From Hymenolepis diminuta (Eukaryota; Platyhelminthes; Cestoda; Cyclophyllidea; Hymenolepididae): a stretch of 64,000 nt of DNA. The notes under the pieces are model-generated. The model saw only the letters and a program-made list of their open reading frames with translations, was not told the origin of the DNA and did not search any database. The stretch covers positions 956,258 through 1,020,257 of the forward strand of contig CAADRB010000021.1 in NCBI GenBank assembly GCA_900708905.1. The letters are read 5' to 3'. How positions within the stretch are numbered: position 1 is the first letter of the stretch; every line of letters starts with the position of its first letter. Below, piece after piece: positions 1 through 10,720 of the stretch. The position numbers were made by a program, and so were the translations under genes.

Positions 1-1595
1 CTCAAATTCAAATTTACTGAAGAGAGAGGACATTTAAATTTCAATTTAAAATCTCCAGAAGTTCTTGAAGCCATCTATAATAACGCGAAGGTCCTATTGA
101 AGCCACATCGATCGAATAGGTAGAATAAGTCAAGTCACTCATGTCGTCAGATCAGTTAGGGGGTGGAAGGCAAGCCACCCCAATTTAGTAATAGGTAAAT
201 TAGGTTTATAAACAGAAAATTTCTTCGCTAGACTCCAGTCATGTCACGCCGTCGGAGTCTCGGGGTGATGATAGGCACCTGTTTAGGTATCTATGTGCAA
301 AAACGCAATGGGACCGTCTGTGGACACTATAGTGGAGATTTTATCTACAATCAATCATTTCTAATCGCCAGGAATTGATAGACATCTGCTGGCTACAGCA
401 TCTCCCATCGGAATATGAAACATTCATCTTGAGTCAAGACGACCCATTTGGTCGGTCATGATGTTGTCTAGTGTCTGGTATTTGTTTTACACACGTTAAG
501 GTCTCTTAAATTGAAAAACAAATGAGTCGTCTGGGGAAAATATTATTTTCTCATATTTAGCCCATACCTTATTGACCGGAGATATTTGAGAGCGTAATAT
601 TCATTTAAGTACTTAGCTTTGCAGGCTTCAAAGTAGAAAATCGCACTAAACACCGGTTTATCTTACGAGCGAAGGTCGGTCATTTCAAGCTTCGCAAACC
701 GGTTCTAATTTCTATGATAGCGAAAGAAGGCAAACGTCTCCAGCTGCATGAGCTTATAGGGTAAGATAATCAGAGCTTCGAGCTACATAGTCATTAGTCG
801 GTATATGATTTGCAGAATACTCACCACCACCAGAATCATCTTGGTCTGCGACTCAAATTATAAGAATTGAAAGAAAACAACTTCAGTTTTTCTATAAGAT
901 ACATTAGATACTTTATTCGAATTCTGCATTCCTTAGGTTATCCATATTTCACTAATTAAAAAAACCCACTACTACTGCTGGACCAATGTTCCGAATTTTG
1001 AGAAGTGATATTCTGGATTCCTAAACGAGCTTAATCCGGCAATGTTCAAAGCTGTTAGCTGGGAAGTTTATAACAAAGCCAAAAGGTGCAAAGCTGTTAC
1101 TTTGTTTCGGATTGAGCAATTCTCAATGGCTGTCTCTAAGTCACCGATCAACCTTAACATGCTCCTCCTACTTGCTATCAGTTTGGGGACGTTTTGATAT
1201 CCAAACATAAGCAATATGAAGACGACTTATACCCATATATATATTGTTGCTGTTTGGGTAATAAATGTCCTGGTTACTTGGTCTGAGCCAGCTGTAGCCA
1301 TCTAATGGCGCGTAGATAATGGCAGCAGGAACTAGACTTACCAGTATTATAATAGTGCAGAAGTCTCACTGTACTAAAAAACAGAGCTAACTCGTTCATC
1401 TTACTAAAATTTCCTAACGTATGCATTCAGAAACCTCCATATACTCTATTTAGACTTTACTAAAAGAAAGCAAGGTCCATGTATGCAAGCTTTGTTGACA
1501 TCTTGTAACAAAGTAATAAACGCAGTTTATTAAATTACAGCAAACAGACAAGGGTTAAGATATCAAAATTCGTATCAACTGCTGGTTTGGCCTTT
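1..1595. other. Downstream flank of the SAMHD1-like gene, no gene seen
   Basis: No open frame with family resemblance or good splice borders was found on either strand. The right end carries the 3' untranslated region of the SAMHD1-like gene on the minus strand. The rest is AT-rich unique-looking sequence with a short TA run near 1237-1245. It could hold part of a neighbouring gene's untranslated region or intron; nothing in it decides this. Confidence 0.5.
1526..1531 (-). terminator. Polyadenylation signal of the SAMHD1-like gene
   Basis: The plus strand reads TTTATT here, which is AATAAA on the minus strand, about 65 bases past the stop codon ending at 1596. Canonical hexamer, right orientation, plausible distance. 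The cleavage site was not located. Confidence 0.55.
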
Positions 1596-4500
1596 TTAAT
1601 GGCACGCCGGGGCAGCCCTTTTTTCATTAATCCAGTCCTCGAAAGCCTTCACCAGACAATCCGGTACCTTTGGAGGTCCTCTAATTGATAGATCTACTTC
1701 AGTGTCCCACTGAATGGGTCCCGTCCAAAGCACCAAACAATTGTACAATTTAACATACTAGAAATGCGAAAAGAAAAAAGAACAAGCTAAAACACGCTGA
1801 TCATAAGATTCAGAGGATGGATTCAATTAATTAAAGCGCTGCTGCATAAAGCGCATATAATAACAAATCAACCAATAGTAACAAATAATCATACAATGCA
1901 TTTAACCTCGTTGAATCTATGTACAAATTAACGAAGACAGTTTGTATAATAGACACCAAAATAATGAACATACATAAGCGCCAATGCGGTTAATCACACG
2001 CAAGGATACCTTTTCATCAGAGCTTACGGAGTAGGAAAATGAGTAAGCATCGGGCAGAGAGTCGTAAGCAAAGAATATTGGTGGTTCATTAGTCGAATTG
2101 GTTGCTTGAACTGTGACGGTTAGACGTAGTTCATTCACGCTTTTGACAGGGGAATTGGGTGGGAGTTTGGCAAATATCTCTCCTAGGATTTTGTCTTTGT
2201 CACCTAAAGTCTAAAAAAGGACATACATTAGAATGTTAGAACAAAGCATCTTACCTCAACTTCCAAAGCACTTAAAAGTCTATTTCCAGCTTCGGCGAAT
2301 GTTGAATCGAGGAAAAAACGACCGTCACGGGAAATATCTTGCTGATTCTTACTACATGATCGACATTTCGGCAGAGGTTTTTTCACATTCAGGTCGAATC
2401 TCCCAACAAGGGAATAGAATTGCCTTAATTGAATTCGTTGACAAAGGATGCGGCATCGGCGTAGATTTTCCTCAATCTCGGGAGAGGATTCCTTGAGCAA
2501 TCGCGGGAATCCAGATGAAGCCATAGACCACAAGGAGTGTTCATCAAGACGTAGGAATTCATGCAGAGCTTCCGAATCACCACTAGCAGCACTAAGACAG
2601 ATGTCGCGGAGGTGTAGGATAGGGTCAAGTGCATTGAATATGTCTAAGTACATCGCCTCAAGTGCTCGAGTGGTCTTGTGTGAGTACAGTTTACGATAGA
2701 GGCACAGGCGTTGAGAAAAAATTCGCAAAACATTTTCTCGCTCCGAGGCACGGAAAGCCATATGCCAAGCACCATCAGCAGGATCTAAAGCCGGACGATA
2801 GAAACGGATCAACCGATCCAGTTCAATAATACTTGAACCCTGGCCAAAACCAGCGTGCAATGAGTCTCGCATTATGTAATCCCATTTGTCAACATCATTG
2901 CCATTTTGAGCATTCGAAACAATCTACAAAACGAACGAAAATTAAGCTGAACTGACAGAAATGGTGGGATGTGGGAAAAAGGACACAGACGTAATTGACC
3001 TCACCTCAAAGATGAACTTTCGATTTCCGATTTGCTTCTAAAATGGTAACAGATTAAGATTTGGGTCAACTAAGTTAATTAAATTATTAACTAACCGCGA
3101 CTTCAGGAGAGGGATGGCCGCGTATGAGATCACATACGAGATTCAGATCGACTCCCTTTTCTTTCAGCATCTTTTGCAAGATTTCATCTTTCGCCACTAT
3201 ACTTCGAAGTATCAAACAACTCATTTCTTCATGCTGTTAAGAAAAGAAAAACAAGAGCAATCATATACAAAATCAAATAAGAATTTCCCTTGGTAAAATG
3301 AAATAATCACAGATATTGACATAATTTTACTATAGTTTGAAAATTTGTCAGACCAATATGGCAATTCATAGGAAGCCTCCCATACGGTGCAGAGTAGTAG
3401 TACCCTGGATGGTTTGGACTGGCAATGACGACTTATGAAAAACCACTGCCCTCAGCTGACCTCATATCGGTTATATGTCAATAATGCTGCAATAGGTATT
3501 ATCTGTAAATTGGGCTAAATCGGGATGGGTCAATTTAGAAAGGCTCCCAACGGAATTAAGGGATGATATAAGTCGTGTTCGTTCGTCGTAGACTTAGCCT
3601 CAATACTTCGTGCCTTAATTTGCCGACAATTCTTGTGGATGAAAAGTCCAACATGTTCCCCGGTTAGGCATGTGAGAAGTGGTTCAATCTTCAGATTACC
3701 ACAATTATCATTACATCTAAGACGAGAATTGAGAAGGTCGAAACAGACAACCATGAACAAAAGTCTAATCGCGTAGAAAACCGTGCAGAAATAAGCCGAT
3801 CTTAGTTATAACTGTGCATTAGTTAGATTTCGGTATTTACACAAAATTGTGAATCAATCCAGAGTATTGAGTTAATTTAGCACAAATAGTGGAATAACAT
3901 CTAGATGAATAACATCTGATTATGCACCGACAAATATCGAATCCGTGGCCTGACTTAGAAGACGTATAAGTGGACGGTTAGACCCTCGACACATGTTGAA
4001 TTAGCAAAAGTCTTACCTCAAAAACTTTGTAGTGTGGTCCACCTTGTAGAATGAATTTTTCCCATGTGTGAGAGAAAGGTCCATGGCCTATAAGGAACGG
4101 AAAAAGTAATAACTTAATAAAATACACATAGGGCAAAGTATCATAACTTAGAAGGCAAATTATTCTTTCAATGGGGGTATAAACTGACAAAATCAAACAA
4201 AAGTAAAAGCCCAATGAAAGACCACAATAGAATTCATAAAAATGCGTTTAATATGACTAACACACAAATTAACTTGTTCAGAAGCTATAAAAGAAAATAG
4301 CTGAACGATTTGTAAAATACGAATTAGACAAATAAATAAAAATACAAATAATCCATGCCATACCAAGATCATGACATAACGCGGCAATTCTAATACTAAG
4401 GCTTTCATTTGCACTCAGTTTTTCATAATTGTCCTCACTGTTGATGGCGTCAGTCAATCGCCTAGCCAAATAATAAGTTCCAAGACAATGTTCAAATCTG

Positions 4501-4749
4501 GTGTGTGTACAGGCAGGGTAAACGTGGTTAGCAAGTCCAAGTTGATGCAGTCGTCGTAACCTCTGAAACTCAGGAGTATCAATGAATCGTAACAAAATTT
4601 GCTCGACATCGATGAGCCCCTGTACAGGATCCTGAAAAACCTGAACCGATTTCCGTAAGACAATTAAAATAAAGATAGGACCTTGTTAGATTTTCTAATG
4701 CTCTTACAAAATTTACCTTAGATTTTTCTGAAGATTGTTTCGAAGACAT
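1596..4749 (-). CDS. SAMHD1: SAMHD1-like dNTP triphosphohydrolase lacking the SAM domain
   Basis: Model: complement of exons 1596-1757, 1974-2210, 2255-2923, 3005-3037, 3096-3233, 4017-4087, 4364-4640, 4717-4749; 539 residues; every junction keeps frame. The family hydrolyses dNTPs to deoxynucleoside and triphosphate, controlling dNTP pools. HD metal and catalytic residues are present: H62 in RFEHCLG, H101-D102 in CHDLGHGPFSH, H105, and D196 in VDKWDY. IDTPEFQRLR (D32, Q37, R40) matches the human allosteric GTP-site residues D137, Q142 and R145; VFQDP at 12-16 matches human VFNDP. The C-terminal lobe continues in the last two exons. Human SAMHD1 is 626 residues with an N-terminal SAM domain; here only 11 residues precede VFQDP. 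For exon 2 the acceptor at 4641-4643 was preferred over one 9 bases downstream because it restores VFxDP. Several introns are very short (44, 58, 76, 81 bases). The first exon (33 bases) is the least certain; a more distal exon encoding a SAM domain cannot be excluded. Confidence 0.92.
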
Positions 4750-5308
4750 TAAGAGAAATGACAAGCACTATCCAGACGATAGAAAGTAAGGCAACCGAAG
4801 ACAGCACAAAATCTTTGCCTACAATGATAATTATAAATGAACTATTAAAACACAGACAAGTGTTCAGTCTTTTTTAGAAGTTGTTACAAAAAATAAAGAT
4901 TTTTTTGAAATAAGATTTTTTATTTATTTTATTGTTGCAATTTAAATGTTCTATGCAAATCTACCATATAGACGCACAAATCCGTTTTTTAAAAATATTC
5001 CAAAATACTAAATATAACTAAAACCGAACTACTGCTAATAAATCACTTATAATTACTCTATTGAACATATGAAATCGGTTACTATTGACAACAGTCACGC
5101 GTTGACTTTACAAATTTTCTTCATTTAATACCTATTGCTTTCGTAAACTTGTTTGGTATTATCGAATATCTTATAAACGTTAAAAATAAAACAACATTCT
5201 TATGAATGCTTTAGTTTTTTATCTTCTATTTCTATAATCTTCATGTTTTATGACCTTTCAAAACTTAAGACCACAAGATAAAGCAAAAATTTTACTTTAC
5301 ACAGGTTA
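4750..5308. promoter_or_regulatory. Divergent intergenic region between SAMHD1-like gene and delta-tubulin
   Basis: 559 bases separate the two start codons, which point away from each other. The stretch is strongly AT-rich with T/A homopolymer runs and has no coding potential I can support. It must contain both 5' untranslated regions and most likely a shared promoter. No TATA box or initiator could be singled out in this base composition. Confidence 0.5.
5303..5304 (+). promoter_or_regulatory. Splice acceptor AG just before the delta-tubulin start codon
   Basis: A pyrimidine-containing stretch ends in CACAG at 5304, only four bases (GTTA) before the ATG at 5309. This is where a spliced-leader trans-splice acceptor, or the end of a 5'-UTR intron, would lie. 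Flatworms use spliced-leader trans-splicing on part of their genes (established knowledge). The sequence cannot separate the two options. Confidence 0.4.
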
Positions 5309-8300
5309 ATGTCAATCGTATCGCTTCTCATTGGACAATGCGGAAATCAAGTTGGTTCTGAATTTTTTAAAACAATTTACGATGACAATTTCAACAATTG
5401 CCCGGTCTACAGTGCTTCATCCAATACCTCATATATTAATGAATCTTTGGGAACCTTCTTTAATCTTCCCGATAGTGGTACTAGCCCTAATTTTAAAAAA
5501 TAATATCTCTCCATTAGATTCTAAACCCGAAGCTAAATGTGTTCAAATTGATATGGAAGAAAAGGTTATTCGTCAGATTAGATGTGAGGTTAACCGCCAA
5601 TATAACTGGCGGTTTTCGAAAAATTATTTCTGTTCTAAGAGTGGTTCAGGTACTTGTTATTTTATTTTCGATATAATTTTTTTTTAATGATTGTTAGGCA
5701 ATAATTGGGCTCATGGTTATTTCCTGAATGGTCCACCGTGTATGGAAGCACTGAGTAATCTTTTGCGCTTGGAGTTGGAGAAATGTGATTTAATTGATGG
5801 TCTTATTACTACACTGAGTCTTGCTGGTGGCACAGGTTCGGGAGTCGGTACTTATCTTTTTACGTACGTTCATAATAAATCTTTTCAGTCCCCTTTAGAA
5901 GTTCCATATAATATGGAGCTTATTAGTTTCCTATTTATAATATGATTTAAATATAATAAATGGATAATTTAAGGATTTTTATATAAAGCTTTGCTTATTG
6001 TTTTATCTTAAATAAATCACCATATAAATTTGAGGCTTTGATTACTGAATTTTTGAAATCTACTAACCGAACTGCTGTATAAATAATAGAGAAGTTTGAT
6101 AGGTTTGAGATGTGCTGTTATATGAAAATTTGGAGATTGATCTTAAACCTCTAACTATTATTTACCTTGAATTTGACAGATTAAACCATCGCTTTCATGA
6201 GAATTTCCTGTATTCATTTTTGGGTGTTTTTCCTCAGCGTAAGTTGAGTTTGATTTCCTTAGATCCTGTTCCTATTTTCCATTTTCTGTGTATATAATAC
6301 AAAAATTTTTCGATTTAGTTGCTATCCATGATCGAAACATCGTAAGATTTAGACTTTCTAATATTTCTTTATATGAGGATTACATATATAGAATGCAAGA
6401 AATTGCACTGTAATTCAGACCTTTAAAGGCGAATTTTATGTTCAGATTCGTGTTTTTTATTCTACTCATGTTTTGAGCATCGCATATACATAAAATCCAG
6501 CTTGACCATAAAAAGCAGTAGAAATCGTGCATGTGTTTGTTCATATAAAAAGATGGGTACATATAAGGCTAATTCACCACGCTAATATCATTAGGCGATT
6601 ACTGGGACTGGAGCACGTTTGTTTTATCTAAGTTTGAAAAATCTATGCTCGTTTGTGCACATTCAAAGATGTTGATGACCAACCGTAATTATTAATTCCG
6701 GTCAGTAAGAATGTAAGCTCATTTGGGCTGGAAAAAGAGCATTATAAGCCCAGACGTGTTAGCAGAAGGCTCGCAACCTTGCTGAACTAAACTGAAGCAC
6801 GCACTTGCAGACAGAGTGTATTAATAGGAAAGCTGAACTAGGCGCTCGATCTTTGTGGGAAATAGCCGTCTCCTCTCACTGTTTGTAATCTTTGTACTTC
6901 TTGGTCCTTATTTTCATCTTTCATACATATATATATTTCCTTATATATTTGCTTCCCTCTCCTTTATGAATTGTCTTAATAAAGACCTATTTAGATTACG
7001 ATTCCTACAATATCTTCTTTCTACCCAAGACAAGTGATGTAGGTTTTTTCCAAATGAGCTTAGAAAATCAAAATAATTGAATTAAATAAATGTTGATCCC
7101 AATAAATTGCTCCATTTTGAGGGCAATGATTAGTCGATTGGTTAGCTAAATTATATTTTTCTGGATGAGGGAATGGAAAACCAATAGTCGATAATGCGCT
7201 AATTATAATTAGGTGCAGCTTTATATTTCTACTTAAAATGCATTAATTCCCTGATCTCTTTCAGTCACCTGAGCGACGATTGTCCGAAAGCTCCCATTTT
7301 GGCACAACTTATCTGGCCATATCGATTAGGTGAAGTGGTAACTCAAGCATATAACGCTGTTCTGAGTTTGGGTCATCTGTTGCGAAGTAGGGCACCTACA
7401 GGTTTCCTGTTGCATGAAAATGATCAGCTTCATCGAGCCTGTGCTGCACGCCATCTCCCTAAACATCAAAGAGGAGCAGCTCGAGGAGCACATGATCAGA
7501 TTCCAATTACTGAACTCAATCGGCTTTTGGGTCACCTTCTTGGAGGCGTACTTCAGGTATCTTCAAATTGTTTTCAGGTTGAATTTTCAATTGCGGATAA
7601 AAATAATTAATTTTAGTTTGAAAAAACAAATGGTAGAATCTGGAACAAATATACTAAGAGACGGGAGTTAATATTTTTCAAGCTAAATTGTTTCCTTGCT
7701 AAGAGTTTCCTTCGTTTATCTAGCACTGGTTGGATTTGAAAGCTATAAGGGCATAGATTCAGCTTTTTGTCAATGGATGGTATGCTCAGGTGGGCGATTC
7801 TCATTCATTAAACATTAAAATACTTGTTTATATAAACACAAATGATGTAGAAGAAGCCAAATCATGTGTTGTAATTCCACTTTGAAATTACCCTACAAGT
7901 TATTTTTCTTTAATGTAGCAAAAGTGGCTTTCCATGTCCACTTACATATTTTAAGCAGTGATTTTTAAAGGCGTTAAAATTCTGCTAACGATGCCTGACG
8001 ACAAATTTGGACTGAAATGCTGAACGGCATAACTCTATTAGAGTACGGAGATCTCGCCCCTTCAATTTAATTCCATATTTACCAACAGTAAAACAAATAA
8101 GCAACAGATAAATGCAGTAATTTAATATTAGAGGAGTCTTAATGAAATGCAAGAACAATTTCGTGGATGACCGTGAATTGCCTAACAGCATTCCAAACCT
8201 AATTCTGCTTTTCAGTGGAAATAATATTGTGAAATATATTCTAGTTTGAGTAAAAAAGCAAGTTGAATGATGGCTACCTTTTCTCTAAATAAAAAAGGAG

Positions 8301-10600
8301 GATGTAGCTGCAAACCCCTGAGAAAAGGTCTAAAACTAATATTTTTATTCCCTTGATTAACATTTATACGAATAATAACATGTTAAATACAAAGTCAGAA
8401 TAATTTGACGTGCAATATAATCGGAAAACCAAGTCCCAGTGATATTGCTAATTGATAGTTCACGACCTCTAATGCTACTGGTGGTTAAGCATCTGTCCTT
8501 AGGTGACATTGATCTATATTTAGAAAAGTCAAATTCCGGAACTCAACGTTAATCACTGCAAGGAAAACAGGTGAAATCATGTCTCCTATCATAAGAATAA
8601 ATTATCATATTTCAAAGTCAGCTGAAGTGTTTTTGCAAAAGGGAAGGGTTCTGTAATGCTTCCTTTCACCTCTGTGGACTAGGATTCACCATGGAGGCTG
8701 GCCAGTCAAAGAAATGATAAATTTCATGTCTGGTATTAATTCTCGTAATAAACTGGTTCAAATTTGCGCTGTTAATGAAATCAAGAGAGCATTGACTTAA
8801 AATGGGATATCAGTAACATTCAAATTCAAGACTAAAAGATTTCAATTTAGTGTAATTGAGATCAGGAATTATTACATCTACCCTTAAGTGTACCTTAAGT
8901 ATAATTCCTTAAGTTGAATGATCATTTATCAAATCACATGAGCTGTAGCTGGCCTACGTCTAATAGTTTTCTTTCTGTTTGTTTCAGCCCTACAGCTACA
9001 GTTCCTCAGGCGCATTGTGTCGTCGTCGTCTCTCGCGCTTATTATTTGATCTCTCTGGTCCACCAGACTATCGTCTCTATCGGTTGCACTGCCTTCCTTA
9101 CCACCCGGATAAAGAGGCCCGTCGTTTCGCAACTGAAACCTGGCCACAACTCCAACGTCATAGCCAACAACTGCTCCTTACTGGGGCATGTTTGGAAGAC
9201 AGTAAGTGTTCAATAATTGTGTAAGGTTAATATGCATGTAAGTAAATAATTATTAAGTATTGATTAGGAGATGGGAGTTATTGTTTAGAAATTCTTTTGA
9301 ACCATTACTTATTACTCAACTTATATTATCTTGTTAACTTTGAAATTTGATTAACGTTACCTATCATGCTTTCAGTCCCATTGTTTGAATAAGTCCTGAC
9401 TCATTAATTACTTGCATTTAATATTGTTTGGGCATGAGTCAGAGTTGTCATTTCCGTGAAGTGACATCTTTCACACTATTGCCGCTTGTAAAATTGGAAG
9501 TACTAGAGGTGAATTACATATTTTCTTTGGCATTCGTTACAATTACAGTAGAGCGTTGTAGTGTAATTGGACCATTTTATTGCTTCCTGCGAAGTTTCAT
9601 ATGCAAATCATGCCACTACATTTGATCTGGGGGAATCGTTCCGAGATTAGATTTGATGGCGGAGATTTAATTGATAGAATTTTTCCTAAAACAAATGAAT
9701 GATCTTATTTGTCTCAGCACTTTTTAAAAAGGTCTCAGCAGGATTCTCTTAGGGATTATTTTATATGTAAGTACATAATGAATTTGCGATATTATTCTTC
9801 TTGCAGCATTCAATTCTACCAAGTCAACTAATATAAGACGCTATTGAAGAAAAGGATTATTAGCACTGACCTGAATTATCTCGTTGTTCTATGGTTGCAT
9901 ATTTCACAACCTACCTCTAATTTGCTTGATATCGGAAAAAGGCAAGCGTCTGAAATTGCGCAAGGTGAAAGCGAAGGTATCTATACCACTCCTATCTTCA
10001 TTTATGTAGAGTGCTTAGCCGGTACAAGCTGAAATTTACAACTTTGAAATGAGCTAAAACCATTAACTTTGCAGAGTTCACTGAGAATTGACATTTTTTC
10101 CTCGAGGTTTTTTCACTTGCATATTTTTATATCACATAGACATGAATTGGAATATTTCCCGAAAAAATCTTCATGGCTATCAGCGTCAGCCCCTTCTAGC
10201 TTGTACTGGGGTAGCTAGAGGCTCAGGAGAACCAGGTGAGCTTTCGTGGTCGGAGTTGACAGAAAACCTTTTGAATCCCGAGGTCACATTCCAGTCATGG
10301 AATGGATCTAAGTCCATAGGGGTAAGCAATCGTGTCTTCAACGGTCATCCTCGTGGACTCTTTCTTGCTACAAGTGGAGGTGGTCTGATTTCCGATCCAT
10401 CAGCGCCGTCCCCCTTGAACACTGATGTTTGTGCACCTCTTCGACTAGTACGATCTAGAGCTTGGCGGCTCTTTTCAGCTTCCGCTTATCTTCATCAATA
10501 TGCACAGTATGGTATGGAAGATCCGAAAGAAGCTTTTCTAGAAGCTTTTGCGGTAGTGGAACAAACTATTCACTCTTACTCGCAACTAAATGTTTCCTAA
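5309..10600 (+). CDS. TUBD1: Delta-tubulin
   Basis: Model: exons 5309-5477, 5518-5649, 5698-5863, 7265-7556, 8988-9201, 10140-10600; 477 residues (human 453). Delta-tubulin is a divergent tubulin needed for triplet microtubules of centrioles and basal bodies, so it fits an animal with cilia or flagellated sperm. Visible: N-terminal GQCGNQVGSEFF, SGSGNNWAHGY around 98-108, the nucleotide-binding G-box AGGTGSG at 143-149, LIWPY, LLHEND and the C-terminal SAYLHQYAQYGMED. These follow human delta-tubulin rather than alpha, beta, gamma or epsilon. Introns 1 and 2 are only 40 and 48 bases. Between exons 5 and 6 about 16 residues present in human (a Trp-Pro-Pro segment) are missing, so a micro-exon between 9202 and 10139 may have been overlooked or the loop is lost. 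Another unrelated-looking stretch lies in exon 4 just after LLHEND. The start follows an acceptor-like AG and gives the tubulin N-terminus directly. Confidence 0.93.
5864..7264 (+). other. Delta-tubulin intron 3, no other gene seen
   Basis: 1.4 kb between donor GTACGT and acceptor TTTCAG. AT-rich, with no exon-like stretch in the tubulin frame; the joined exons align without a gap, so nothing is missing here. Confidence 0.7.
7557..8987 (+). other. Delta-tubulin intron 4, no other gene seen
   Basis: 1.4 kb, donor GTATCT, acceptor GTTTCAG. Homology runs straight from exon 4 into exon 5 (LQ then PYS, human FQ then PTYS). No open frame here has recognisable coding content. Confidence 0.7.
9202..10139 (+). 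other. Delta-tubulin intron 5, possible hidden micro-exon
   Basis: About 0.9 kb, donor GTAAGT, acceptor ending CATAG. Roughly 16 residues expected from human delta-tubulin are absent across this junction. No convincing extra exon was found, so either the segment is lost or a small exon sits here. Confidence 0.5.
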
Positions 10601-10714
10601 TCAAAAATTTGTAATCTAATTTTGCTTCTTTTATGCTTTTGTAAATACACTTTTAATAATAATAATATTTTTTTGTAATTGTAATGTAATCTGGATTGCA
10701 TAGGGTAAGTGATA

Positions 10715-10720
10715 AATAAA
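10715..10720 (+). terminator. Polyadenylation signal of delta-tubulin
   Basis: AATAAA about 115 bases after the delta-tubulin stop codon at 10600, in the right orientation. Cleavage site not located. Confidence 0.5.

Noticed and set aside
3530..3760. 76-codon minus-strand frame inside SAMHD1 intron 3 that looks protein-like
   Set aside because: It lies between two exons that join perfectly without it, has no family motif I recognise, and adding it would interrupt the HD domain. It may be a repeat fragment.
4193..4414. Minus-strand open frames running past the exon ending at 4364
   Set aside because: They read through the donor after CHDLG. The true continuation HGPFSH lies at 4017-4087 behind a good acceptor.
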